Source: Doryteuthis pealeii (lineage: Eukaryota > Mollusca > Cephalopoda > Myopsida > Loliginidae). From it: DNA of 64,000 nucleotides. The notes under the pieces were generated by a model. The model saw only the letters and a list, made by a program, of their open reading frames with translations, did not search any database and was not told the origin of the DNA. A program made the translations under genes and the position numbers. The stretch covers positions 88,635,208 to 88,699,207 of the forward strand of contig CM042152.1 in the NCBI GenBank assembly GCA_023376005.1, read 5' to 3'. Below, piece by piece: positions 37,546-46,354 of the stretch. The stretch's first letter is position 1. The number at the start of each line of letters is the position of its first letter.

Positions 37546-38519
37546 TCACTCAGAATGCCAAGTGCTTAGGGGCATGTATCATGTGTCAAAGACAGTAAGA
37601 TTTTCTGAATAAAAACGGGAAAATGAATTAATTAAATAGAATAGAAGTAATCAAAATAAGAATATTCCCTGATGTGAAATCAGAGTGCTCACAATAGCTG
37701 AGGCCGAAGAAAAAATGTCAAAAGAAAATTTTCTGAGTCATTCTTGATTTCTATTTTATAATATGTAGCCAGTTTAGCAACATCCTCCCCGTTCTCTCAG
37801 CCCTCCAGGTTTTGTCTTTTATTTCTGAACAAGAACTCTACCCTCATCTATTCTTATATACTTATTTTTCTTACTATAAATCAAATAAGATAATAGTATA
37901 CTTTGGAGGACATAAACGTTCAGCTTCTCCAGGACACCTGAAGCTAGCTTTAACACTAGTTTTTGGCATCAGTACGATACCAAAAACTAGATCTCTTACT
38001 TGCACCATTGTTTGAGAAAATAGCATCAAAGATCATCTACTAAAATGCACCAAAAATCCTCTTTTTTGCAAAATTTAGTCAAGAAATTGGTTAGAAAATT
38101 GAGCAATTTCAGTATTTAAAACAGAAAATCTCGTAATTTTAAACAAAATGACTGAATTATTATATCTAGAATTCAAATTGAAAATATGCCCCTATCACCA
38201 CCAACACCTCTGATATGCTATTTATTACCTAATAAGCAAGCTGTAACAGTAATAACATTTTAAAAGATTGAAATCTATTTCCTCAAACAAAGCTAAAGTT
38301 TTGAAGAAAAATATTTTGTGTTGTAATTCTTTATGTTAATTTGCAAATTTATAGGAGACATTACAGTTCCAAAATTGACCTACCCTACTGTGCAGTTAGG
38401 TTTGCTTCCTAACTGGCCTAAAAGGCTAAGGAAACAATGAATAGACCAACCCTAGTCCAGTTATAGAATAAATGAAAGGTAATTTGAATGAATTTAATAA
38501 TTACAATACTGAAATCATC

Positions 38520-38760
38520 ATCAGGTCAGGCTGGTAGCATGGATATCCATGACTCTCGTCACCCGTCTCTATTGGTCATTGCCACAGGAAGGTCCTACGA
38601 GCAGCATCTAGAATCTACATAGAGCTGATTCATTGTTTATGCTGGTTGGCCCTATACTGGCATGTCCACAGGAGAGTATCACTTATGAGTTTGTCCTTGC
38701 TTCTTGATATAATGGAATGACCCATCTTCTCAGCAGTGGTGGTGGTGCTAGCCACTATTT
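38520..38760 (-). pseudogene. LINE 3' end relic
   Basis: Minus-strand frames read RSKDKLISDTLLWTCQ...ANQH and FLWQ-PIETGDESHGYPCYQ, the decayed ending seen in the other LINE relics (LISD.LLWTP.HGH...). Confidence 0.65.
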
Positions 38761-38923
38761 AAGTACACACAAATCACTCTGTGTGGGACTTATGTGAAGG
38801 ACTCTCCTCATAATACGCCCGTGGTCGACCACTTGGTATAATTGGTCATTACGATATAACACTTCTTTGGTGTCTAGTATGTTTAGTCCATTTGACTTCG
38901 GGGGGGGGGGCAAGTTGAGAAAT

Positions 38924-39260
38924 ATAAACAAAACATCATTTGTCAGTGTCTCTAAAATGTTGAAAATAGTCTCCCTTATGGTCCACACATCTTTACATGT
39001 TGTTTTTATTGGTTAAATAAATGTTACTTTGTATGGGACAAGACTTTCATCCCAATCCGATATTAATACAATTAGATGCTTCGTAAACATAGGAACAAGT
39101 GCTTCTACATCTATTATTGGAGGATGTAGTTAATCCAAGTTCCTTGAACTAATTTAAACTTCTGCTAAACATGTTCTTTTTAATACACTGTTAAGTTTTT
39201 TTCCACTTTTAGTCATTCCACTATCAAAATACTGGATTGCTACTGGTGACACTGCTTTCT
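38924..39260. repeat. Direct duplication, copy 2
   Basis: Partner of 37139-37545, about 1.8 kb away, differing by a few substitutions and by having only one 62-bp unit. A G homopolymer at 38899-38910 lies just before it. Confidence 0.9.
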
Positions 39261-39261
39261 T

Positions 39262-39415
39262 GTTCAAGACATCATGTCGTATACTTGTGTAGCTCCCATC
39301 TAGGTATTTATTTACGCACATCAATAGAATCCAAGTAGTGCAGCCATACAGTAGCACTGATACAGCTACAATTTGGAAGAATTTTTCCAAGAAAACAATG
39401 AAAGATTCAATCATG
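39262..39415 (-). pseudogene. LINE ORF2 relic
   Basis: Reads FLEKFFQIVAVSVLLYGCTT then a YLDGSYTSIRHDVLNK ending, the same conserved LINE block as at 21725-22195. No frame continues. Confidence 0.8.
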
Positions 39416-39552
39416 CATTAAAAACTTCTGAAATATCCAATATTTATATGATTTGCTTCCCTAACAAATCAGATTAGAGAGTTTAAATACCTTGCCCATA
39501 AATGACCAAGAAGTGTGCAAAACATGAGTATTTAATCAAGTGAGTTACTTAC

Positions 39553-39603
39553 AATGCTTTTTGAAGACCTGTTGACTCAATAAATATAATGTAAACAGTA
39601 TTT
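39553..39603 (-). CDS. Gene 2, short upstream exon
   Basis: 51 nt between the acceptor TTAGTCTCTATAG and a perfect donor GCATT|GTAAGT. In the frame whose end phase joins 32340-32519 (T + TG) it reads ILFTLYLLSQQVFKKH; a second frame is also open. The 7-kb intron to the next exon is full of repeats (the 37-bp array, a foldback, LINE pieces). Short exon, so moderate confidence. Confidence 0.5.
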
Positions 39604-39657
39604 CTATAGAGACTAAGCCAACAAGCAATGTACAGAGGAGAATCAAAAGTGTAATAA

Positions 39658-39900
39658 CTAAGTAAAGTAAAGTAGTCGTTATCAGCCAATCAGTGAGGGA
39701 GTCTATCCCCTTTTCACTAGCACTAGACCAAGGAGATTTTTTTTTCGTCTGAGGTGGAGCACCACACCTACAATCAGCTCCTTACTTTAACTGCACAGAT
39801 CCCTATGCTACTCATACGCTGAGTTGGTGAGGGCCAGTATCAAACTAGAAACCTTGTGGTTTCTAGCCGAACGCTCCACCGACTGAGCTAACCCAGCTAG
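39658..39900 (-). mobile_element. SINE-A, full-length, with target-site duplication
   Basis: Complete minus-strand SINE-A (tail at 39658, tRNA-like head ending CTGAGCTAACCCAGC). An 11-bp direct repeat AAGTGTAATAA flanks it at 39647-39657 and 39901-39911. Confidence 0.92.
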
Positions 39901-39969
39901 AAGTGTAATAATTCAAATGAATTGTTAGAAAATGATTATGCTTATAGAGTAAACAAGATTTTATAACAA

Positions 39970-40293
39970 CTATGAAAGAGCTAAAGTGAAAAGTCCATAG
40001 TTTGCATCTTCTGATTGGGTGAAAAAGAAAATTAAATTTTCACAGCCAAATCTAATTTCTTTCACAGATAGATTTGGCAATAATCCATGCTTCTCTGCAC
40101 TTGGCTTCAGCTCATAGGAGTGGCCACAGGGAGTGAAGTCAATGGCATGTAAAATTCTCCTGTCTATAATCATGGGTGTCCCAAGTTGATCATACTGAAA
40201 GCTCTCATTTGATGAATGAGTTTCATGATGGATTTCTCCATAGGAAGAACTGTAAGTGACAGTGCTGATGACAAAGTTGGAAAATATTTGCTG
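39970..40293 (-). CDS. Orphan terminal-exon-like coding frame
   Basis: From an AG at 40294-40295 (TTTTCATCTAAGTACTTAG) the minus strand is open for 107 residues to a TAG. Composition is clearly protein-like: YSSSYGEIHHETHSSNESF, then LHAIDFTPCGHSYELKPSAE and VKEIRFGCENLIFFFTQSE. The last block is faintly like an RCC1/propeller strand (weak inference). No donor precedes the stop, so it cannot be spliced in phase to the gene 2 exon just downstream. It is either the last exon of a separate minus-strand gene or a captured or decayed coding fragment. (TA)n and repeats occupy the DNA just upstream. Confidence 0.55.
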   Translation of the reverse strand, partial: QQIFSNFVISTVTYSSSYGEIHHETHSSNESFQYDQLGTPMIIDRRILHAIDFTPCGHSYELKPSAEKHGLLPNLSVKEIRFGCENLIFFFTQSEDANYGLFTLALS

Positions 40294-40312
40294 CTAAGTA
40301 CTTAGATGAAAA

Positions 40313-40314
<2 letters not shown>

Positions 40315-40360
<46 letters not shown>

Positions 40361-40382
40361 GTGTGTGTGGTGTGTGTGTGTG
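40315..40382. repeat. (TA)n(TG)n microsatellite
   Basis: First of a cluster of TA runs between 40.3 and 46.7 kb. The others are at 40580-40605, 40816-40856, 40984-41013, 41447-41476, 41773-41809, 45231-45272, 45415-45460, 45769-45813, 46303-46353 and 46685-46721. Confidence 0.97.
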
Positions 40383-40609
40383 CATGAGGTCAACTGAAAA
40401 GTTTATAGGCTAAGATACTATCATGGAATGTAACCAAATGAGGTTTATTCTTAAACATAGTCCCACTTGTGGTCAACACAATTATTCCATCAGTGTTACA
40501 GTGATTGAATACTATATTATTGACAAAAAAATCATCAACAGCAGATATGATGTCACCCTATAAATTTTGCAGCACATCCTCATATATATATATATATATA
40601 TATATTTAT

Positions 40610-40810
40610 TTAACAACCCCTCCGCATGAGCAGGATGTGACAGAAGGTCAATTTCTTAAGCGGAGTTTAACAGGTTTGAATTCAGAGTTTTCCTTCTCCT
40701 AGACCGGTTGTCTAACCTAGGTTAAAGAGCCCAGTCTGCCCTACTATTTACCCATAGCTGGAGGGAGAGTAAAATTCATACCTTTACCAAGTGTATTAGC
40801 TCTAAGTGAA

Positions 40811-40815
<5 letters not shown>
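40610..40815 (-). mobile_element. SINE-B, 3' two-thirds
   Basis: Tail CGCATGAGCAGGATGTGACA at the left. The right end runs into a (TA)n tract. Confidence 0.88.
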
Positions 40816-40858
<43 letters not shown>

Positions 40859-40977
40859 TAGGGTAGCAAATACATGAAGTCAATGGTGTCTGTAACTGAC
40901 AGTTTCTTACCCAACTTAAATATATCTGCTTTATCAATGATATTGAGCACTCTTAACTTATAAATATAGCAAAGTCC

Positions 40978-41016
<39 letters not shown>

Positions 41017-41020
<4 letters not shown>

Positions 41021-41414
41021 GAAAATTTTGAAAAAACAAGTGTTCCGAAAATGGGATGAATTTAATTATCGATGTTTAAACATTTCGGTTACATTGAACC
41101 TTCATCAGGATGTATCTTGGGGTGAAGAAAATGATGGATGTTTTTATATGTGACAGGTGATGAAAATCTTTTTAGTTATGTAACTGTATTTGATCAGCAT
41201 TTTATTTTTGAAAGGCAAGTCGTGATCCACACATGCGAAGATGTCATGACGCGTGACAAAAAGATTTTCATCTCCTGTCACATATAAAAACATCCATCAT
41301 TTTCTTCACCCCAAGAGACATCCTGATGAAGGTTCAATGCAACCGAAATGTTTAAACATCGATAATTAAATTCATCCCATTTTCGGAACACTTGTTTTTT
41401 CAAAATTTTCTTTA
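41017..41414. mobile_element. 157-bp-arm foldback carrying two hammerhead-like ribozyme sequences
   Basis: 41017-41173 and 41258-41414 are inverted copies, near identical, separated by 84 bp. The left edge touches a (TA)n tract. Each arm holds a hammerhead-like sequence (plus strand 41320-41365, minus strand in the left arm): CTGATGA, an extra A, stem II GGTT/AACC, GAAA, then the stem III palindrome ATGTTTAAACAT followed by C, and a 3-bp stem I ATC/GAT. No coding frame. The element class is unknown; Penelope-like or SINE-like retroelements with hammerheads are the known parallel. Confidence 0.75.
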
Positions 41415-41444
41415 TATTGTCGGATTTATTTTCCATATTTACTC

Positions 41445-41476
<32 letters not shown>

Positions 41477-41478
<2 letters not shown>

Positions 41479-41699
41479 TTTGACAAGCTTAATTTCACTA
41501 GGATGGTCAGCTGTGTACTGTGGCCGAGGCGATAAAGTGTTTCACTAGTGTTTCACTGAGTCTGCTGAAGTCCCGGTTTCGATTTCTGTCGGAGGGAAAT
41601 CGTTAGTATATACCGCTGATGAGACTTAATAAAGTCGAAACAGTCTGTACAGTATTCTACACACCGAGCCATCCTTTGCCGTGATTACACTTGTCAAAA
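41477..41699 (+). mobile_element. SINE-like element with tRNA-like head, terminal inverted repeats and a hammerhead ribozyme
   Basis: The ends TTTGACAAG and CTTGTCAAA are inverted, as are GGATGG and CCATCC further in. Inside, TGGCCGAGGCGATAAAG fits an A box and CGGTTTCGATTTCTG is B-box-like, suggesting a tRNA-derived pol III head. The ribozyme follows at 41610-41655. It abuts (TA)n on the left. SINE-like repeats encoding hammerheads are known from schistosomes (Sm-alpha); sequence relationship to those is not implied. Confidence 0.65.
41610..41655 (+). ncRNA. Hammerhead ribozyme (essentially complete, minimal stem III)
   Basis: Stem I ATACCG (41610-41615) pairs with CAGTAT (41650-41655), with one C-A mismatch. 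Core CTGATGA is at 41616-41622. Stem II is GACT (41623-41626) with AGTC (41633-41636), loop TAATAA. GAAA is at 41637-41640. Stem III is ACA (41640-41642) with TGT (41646-41648), loop GTC. The predicted cleavage triplet is GTA, cut after 41649. Every conserved core base is present. Activity is inferred, not shown. Confidence 0.75.
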
Positions 41700-41768
41700 A
41701 GTTCATTTTCTATAAGAAAAAGTATTGAATTTTATGCGATACATGCGTTGTAAGTGCCTTCAAGTAAA

Positions 41769-41809
<41 letters not shown>

Positions 41810-41813
<4 letters not shown>

Positions 41814-42075
41814 CCATTTTTTAAAAACATTTTTTAAACTCCTTTTTCTATTTAACCATAGATAGGACCATAACAGGTACTACCACTCTGGGTCAGAGTA
41901 GACCTGGAAGCAAAGGCAATGAAAGGATACTCCAGAATTGAACTTCACCATTAGATGCAGTTTACTATCATATCCAGGACAAACATTGTATTGGTACCCA
42001 GAAAAATAAGGATTATAGCTACTATATAGCTTGATTTGGATAACTCTTCTTGGTTGGCCTTAACAATCTAATAGG
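41810..42075 (+). repeat. Dispersed repeat family C, partial
   Basis: TAACAGGTACTACCACTCTG and the following block align with 5380-5530 and 59550-59700. It starts right after a (TA)n run. Confidence 0.7.
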
Positions 42076-42281
42076 TAGGGTAAGGTAAGTGTCCCAAGTA
42101 TAAAATGGATAAAAATTTGGATCAGAGGGTGGAGTTCTTTTTGTTTTTTTAATTTTTTACAATTTATACTGTTCATTACTGACTGAAGAATGATCATCAG
42201 GAAGTTGCAACTAAGAGAAAAAAAAATTAAGAGAAAAAAAAAAATTATTAAAAATTAATAATTGAAAATGTTTCATTTCAG

Positions 42282-42389
42282 GAATTCAAATTATCTTTCA
42301 GTTGATTGAATTTCTTAAATTTCTTGACAATGTAGAAGATATTAATTTTATGAAAATGGTGGCATTTTTCACTTATCTGAAGCAAAAAG
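42282..42389 (+). CDS. Gene 3, exon a
   Basis: Strong acceptor TGTTTCATTTCAG, then two bases plus 35 codons reading IQIIFQLIEFLKFLDNVEDI then NFMKMVAFFTYLKQK, ending G|GTTGCA. The donor is weak, but its phase (1 nt out) joins exon b to give GAT. An alternative donor 8 nt on (ACT|GTAATT) breaks the phase. The helical, acidic/hydrophobic peptide suggests a helical-repeat or coiled protein. Family unknown. The 5' part of the gene was not found; repeats occupy 40.3-42.1 kb. Confidence 0.65.
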
Positions 42390-42577
42390 GTTGCACTGTA
42401 ATTGTCCATTTGTAATATGATTTGCATGTATGCGCAGGTTCAAATTCTTCAAAATGTTATTATTACTTTGTGAGAGAGACTGAAAAAATGAACATTATCA
42501 TTGAATGAACGTGAAGAAGGAAAACAAGTTCCATCTGTCAGATAAAGGACATGAGAAACATGTGTCTCTATTGTTCA

Positions 42578-43147
42578 TGTAGAAACAATGATACTCACCA
42601 TCGTGAAGAAAAAGTTCTACTTAGCTGCTGTTATTAAAACCAACAGTAGGCTAACTGACTTCAATATGGCGCTGCAGACAGGATCGTTACTGTCCTTCCA
42701 GATCGTCAGTACCAAATCAGGGTTGATGGATCAGGAAGAGTCACTCTCAGGAATCGCGGTTTCTTGAGGAAGTTGGAGGCCAAAGCAAAACCCACTCCAA
42801 TGCCAAGTGCAATGCCTGAATTTACAAGCCCTGGAAGCAATACTTCATCTATGCATTCCAATCTCCCAACATCTCCCAGAAATGATGCACATACAGCAAT
42901 TTGACACCCCACAGTGAGCACTGATACATCAACCTGCCTTCGTCCATCAAAAATCCCTCAAGCCTTGTCCAGGTTATTCCCGCATAACAGGGCAGGCCTT
43001 AAAGAACAGCTCACTCCTCGTAGAGCCTTGCCTGCACGCGGGGGAGGGAGAGGGGAGATGTAGAAACAATGATACTCACCATCGTGAAGAAAAAGTTCTA
43101 CTTAGCTGCTGTTATTAAAACCAACAGTAGGCTAACTGACTTCAATA
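42578..43147 (+). mobile_element. Complete miniature LTR retrotransposon (TRIM-like)
   Basis: Two 89-bp direct repeats (42578-42666 and 43059-43147, TGTAGAAACAATGATACTCA...GACTTCAATA) appear identical. The 5' copy is followed at once by TGGCGCTGCAGACAGGAT (42667-42684), a primer-binding-site type sequence. The 3' copy is preceded at once by the purine tract GGGGGAGGGAGAGGGGAGA (about 43040-43058). GTTCA flanks both outer ends (42573-42577, 43148-43152). The 392-bp interior has no gag or pol, so it is non-autonomous. It lies in a gene 3 intron. Confidence 0.92.
42706..42939 (-). CDS. Antisense open frame inside the TRIM, possibly a captured host exon
   Basis: The minus-strand frame starts after a TGA near 42940 and runs 77 codons to a stop: GIFDGRRQVDVSVLTVGCQI, later LGDVGRLECIDEVLLPGLV, a hydrophobic glycine-rich segment NSGIALGIGVGFALASNFL, then KKPRFLRVTLPDPSTLIWY. 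It has one predicted membrane helix followed by basic residues. It lies opposite to the LTR transcription direction, as transduced host cDNA sometimes does. There is no ATG at the start, so it is probably a fragment. No family recognised. Confidence 0.4.
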   Translation of the reverse strand, partial: RQVDVSVLTVGCQIAVCASFLGDVGRLECIDEVLLPGLVNSGIALGIGVGFALASNFLKKPRFLRVTLPDPSTLIWY

Positions 43148-43224
43148 GTTCATTACACACATCTTCATACTAGCTCCTTTAAGTGGTTTAGTATTCTATT
43201 AGTGTATTTAGGGAGTGGCTACCT

Positions 43225-44095
43225 AAGTATGTATTTACCAAACCCTTCACATTAGTAGGATATGACACAGGGTCAATTGTTTAAGCAGAGTTTAACAGGT
43301 TTGAATTCAGAGATTTCCTTCTCCTAAAGCAGTTGCCATACCAAGAGCCCAGTATGCCCTATTATTTGCCCATAGTTGGCATGACAATAGTTGAATTTAT
43401 GTTACATAATAATTGGATCCCTAATACATTTTTAAGGTAGTGTAGAAATCATTATGGCGATCAGTAAGCTGATGGCCTTGAGAGTGAGTGACAGCGTTTG
43501 ACCTCACTCTGACCTTGTGTTCTGCGGATGGAACGTGAGAACCGGAAGGCAATAGAAGGCCCCCTTCCGGTTTAAGGATACTAAGTAAGTAAGAGTGAGT
43601 TAGAAGTTAGAAGCCGAGCTAGCAAGATGTAAGAATCTGCGCGCATTGTCTGGTCTGGGGATTTATGAATAAAGTAACATCAACATAAACCGAAGTCTTG
43701 TGTTTATTACTAAAAACTAACAATGACACAAGGCTTCTGATAAGGAGTGATCCCCAACCGAAACCAGACCCGGAATCCTCAATAAAAGACCAGATGAGAC
43801 CTTAGAAGATATACCAGACCAAGATGGATGATAGACGATCAGAATAGCAAAGCCGGCCAGAAGAATAGACGACAAGAGTAAGAAGTAAGAAAGGGTATAC
43901 GTTATATGATTTGCTACTGTGAAAAGCCAGTATATAACCTATTTAGTGCCGGTAAAGAAGGCACTATGCAACATTTATACCTTTCCCAAGGGTATTAGTG
44001 CTGTGTGAAATGCAACCAGCCTCATCCAGAATTTGAACTTGGGTCACCATGTCCATTTCCTACAATGATAATCATTACAACATGGGTGTCTCCCA
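43225..44095 (-). mobile_element. SINE-B split by an LTR insertion
   Basis: SINE-B tail to mid-body lies at 43225-43399 (ACATTAGTAGGATATGACA ... CCCATAGTTGG) and resumes at 43973 (ATTTATACCTTTCCCAAGGG) through the head near 44090. The block between is a family L LTR plus about 70 bp. Confidence 0.85.
43400..43900 (+). mobile_element. Solo LTR, family L, inside a SINE-B
   Basis: TGTTACATAATAATTGG to AAAGGGTATAC, closely matching 10853-11330 including AATAAAGTAACATCAA and the TGTGTTTATT region. About 72 unmatched bases follow (43901-43972) before the SINE resumes. Confidence 0.75.
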
Positions 44096-44548
44096 AGTAT
44101 TAACCATTATTTTTGATGCTGATATGTATTTTTCAAGCCTAACATTTCTGATAACTTATAGTACACGTTTAGATAATGTTTAGACTCCAGTCGCCTTCAA
44201 TTCATGTACTGTTTAATTTGTTTATGTGAATATTGTGGCATTTAACTTTTTTTCTATCTTTCCTTCGTGAAGTTGTATTCAATTGGGTAATGTGTTATTA
44301 GCCCCCATCCCAACTACCCCCTAATTCTTTGAACAAAAGCTGCTAGTGGACTTGCTGATACAAACTGCATGTACAAGACCATAAAGAACACACATTGTTG
44401 TTAATGTAACAAAGAAACATGAGAAATACACATTCATTTATAAAGAGAACAGCGGAAAGAAATAAAACAATTTACTTTTGCTTTTGTTTGGACTTTTGAC
44501 TCGTTAAATTGCATAGTGTTAACAAACATGGTAACCTTTTTCATTAAG

Positions 44549-44607
44549 ATGATTTCGATCACATTGAAGAAGTTTTCAAATATTTTTCAATGATTACTTC
44601 CAACCAG
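44549..44607 (+). CDS. Gene 3, exon b
   Basis: Good acceptor AACCTTTTTCATTAAG and donor AACCAG|GTATAA enclose two bases and 19 codons reading DFDHIEEVFKYFSMITSNQ. It enters with the single base left by exon a (G + AT) and leaves in phase 0, matching exon c. The peptide is helical and acidic. Intron length from exon a is 2.2 kb, largely the TRIM and the LTR-split SINE. Confidence 0.62.
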
Positions 44608-44744
44608 GTATAATGAAATCACCAATAAATGATGTGAGGATGTGGATATTGTTCTTTATAACTTCTTTTAGATAATGATATAATCATAAAATCATAATAT
44701 CCAAGGATATTGTAATATCTTGTATTCTCTGTAAAGATACATAT

Positions 44745-45025
44745 GTGGGGATTAAAATAAAACAAAAATAAAAAAAAAATGTTTTAATTAAAAAAACACC
44801 CACGGGGCCTTCCCCAGAAGAACCCTCTGTGCATATCCAACAAAAAGGACGGTCTCTCAGCCATTTTGAATTTAGGCCGCAATGGTGTGTAGTTGCTTCC
44901 TTGGCCAGGGGGATATCCCCTTGCCACGGGCGACTATGACCCGGTCAATAAAGCCTAAGTCATTAAACTATCTCCTGCCTTTGTCTCATTCCTTAAATTC
45001 CTTCTGTTCAGCACGACCACCAAAA
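44745..45025 (+). mobile_element. Possible solo LTR of another family
   Basis: GC-richer than its surroundings, with GGTCAATAAAGCCTAAGTC followed by a T-rich GCCTTTGTCTCATTCC region, resembling an LTR poly(A)/U5 end. No second copy in the window, so tentative. Confidence 0.35.
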
Positions 45026-45226
45026 TGACATGGGGTTAAAACAAAAAAAAACAAACAAAGAACACAAACCAAAAGTATCTAGCTATATTAAACCTTTAAA
45101 AACACTCAAACTTGATAATACCCTACACATATTCAGGATTTATTGATGACATTATCATATTCTAATGCAGATTTTCAACTTTAATGTACTTTAACCAAGC
45201 TGATGAGTGTTAAAAAAAGAGTACTG

Positions 45227-45274
<48 letters not shown>

Positions 45275-45409
45275 ATTTTTGGATGTTTGTTTTTTAAAGC
45301 AAGAATAAATTATTATTTATATTTTTGCTGTTATGTCAAGTTTATTTTCTATAATTATCGAATTTTATACGATACATGCATTTATAATTGCCTTCAGCAA
45401 AATATAAAT

Positions 45410-45462
<53 letters not shown>

Positions 45463-45464
45463 CA

Positions 45465-45700
45465 AAAAGTGCGATATACATATCAGTTTAAAATAAACGA
45501 GAGATTCTGGGGAAGCCAGCTAGTGTAGTGGTTAGAATGTCCACCTGTCAGCCTAACAGGTAGGGTTCGAATCGCGCACAAAGCACAGCCCTGTCTATAG
45601 CTCTGCTGATGATGCCTAATGGGCTGAAATGTACATACAGAGATCGAATTTTTCTCGATTTGTTTACGCTTTACATTTAAACCGATATGCACGCCTAATT
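45465..45700 (+). mobile_element. SINE-like element with tRNA-like head and hammerhead ribozyme
   Basis: Left end GTGCGATATACATATCAGTT with TTAAAATAAACGAGAGATTC is imperfectly inverted at the right end (GAATTTTTCTCG ... TTTAAACCGATATGCACGC). The head AGCTAGTGTAGTGGTTAGAA and the B-box-like GGGTTCGAATCGCG look tRNA-derived. The ribozyme is at 45601-45642. A (TA)n tract lies immediately left. Architecture parallels 41477-41699. Confidence 0.65.
45601..45642 (+). ncRNA. Hammerhead ribozyme (complete stems I-III)
   Basis: Stem I CTCTG (45601-45605) pairs perfectly with CAGAG (45638-45642). Core CTGATGA is at 45606-45612. Stem II is GCC (45614-45616) with GGC (45622-45624), flanked by an opposed T-T pair (45613, 45625). 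GAAA is at 45626-45629. Stem III is ATG (45629-45631) with CAT (45634-45636), loop TA. Predicted cleavage triplet ATA, cut after 45637. The T-T opposition beside stem II is non-standard and could reduce activity. Confidence 0.65.
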
Positions 45701-45763
45701 CATTTAATTATAATTAATTAATTAACAAATTAGGCATGACTTTAATTAAGCACATAATCTCCC

Positions 45764-45811
<48 letters not shown>

Positions 45812-45815
<4 letters not shown>

Positions 45816-45998
45816 GAGCTAGGAAAACGTGATTTGAAATAAAAATTCTTCTATTTTAAGCATTTTAGAATATTGTTGCTAGTTTCAAAGTTAATTCTAT
45901 TAATACTGGGTGGTGTAAATTTTATGTAGAGAAGTTATTTTTATTTTTTATTTATTACATTTTTAAAAAATTCCAAATCACGTTTTCCTAGCTCATTA
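45812..45998. mobile_element. MITE with about 25-bp TIRs
   Basis: TAATGAGCTAGGAAAACGTG at the left end is exactly inverted at the right end, extending through ATTTG. It is 187 bp long, non-coding, and inserted beside a (TA)n tract. Confidence 0.85.
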
Positions 45999-46137
45999 GA
46001 AATATTTAAAAAATAAACTGCCACTGTTATTTAGCATAACCTTAGCGACAAAAACAAAAAAATAGTTTAGTCAAATAATAAATAGTCTTGATAATGATAG
46101 TTTAGATAAACAATAAACAGTTTTGACAATGGTTCAG

Positions 46138-46299
46138 AAAAGAACTGAAAGTACATGGTTTACCAATTATAACTCTTTCAGACAACTGGTTAACACCTTT
46201 CAAGATAATGACATAAAAAAAATGTTAGAAAACTTGAAAGAAAAAAAGAAAAATCTTGAAAATAATAAGGATTCTATTATTTTTAACATAATTTATTTG

Positions 46300-46300
<1 letters not shown>
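46138..46300 (+). CDS. Gene 3, exon c (3' limit unclear)
   Basis: After the acceptor ACAATGGTTCAG the frame continues in phase 0 from exon b: KRTESTWFTNYNSFRQLVNT then FQDNDIKKMLENLKEKKKN and further lysine/asparagine-rich sequence into a (TA)n tract at about 46303. The first half is clearly protein-like. No GT donor occurs after CTG|GTTAAC (46193-46198) until beyond the TA run, so either that weak donor is used (ending after RQL) or the true end has been overrun by the TA expansion. Confidence 0.5.

Positions 46301-46354
<54 letters not shown>

Noticed and set aside
37812..38015. 67-codon plus-strand frame
   Set aside because: The second half covers a small inverted repeat (CTAGTTTTTGGCATC/GATACCAAAAACTAG). 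Splice sites unconvincing.
45203..45496. 97-codon frame rich in IYIYIY
   Set aside because: Created by (TA)n runs.
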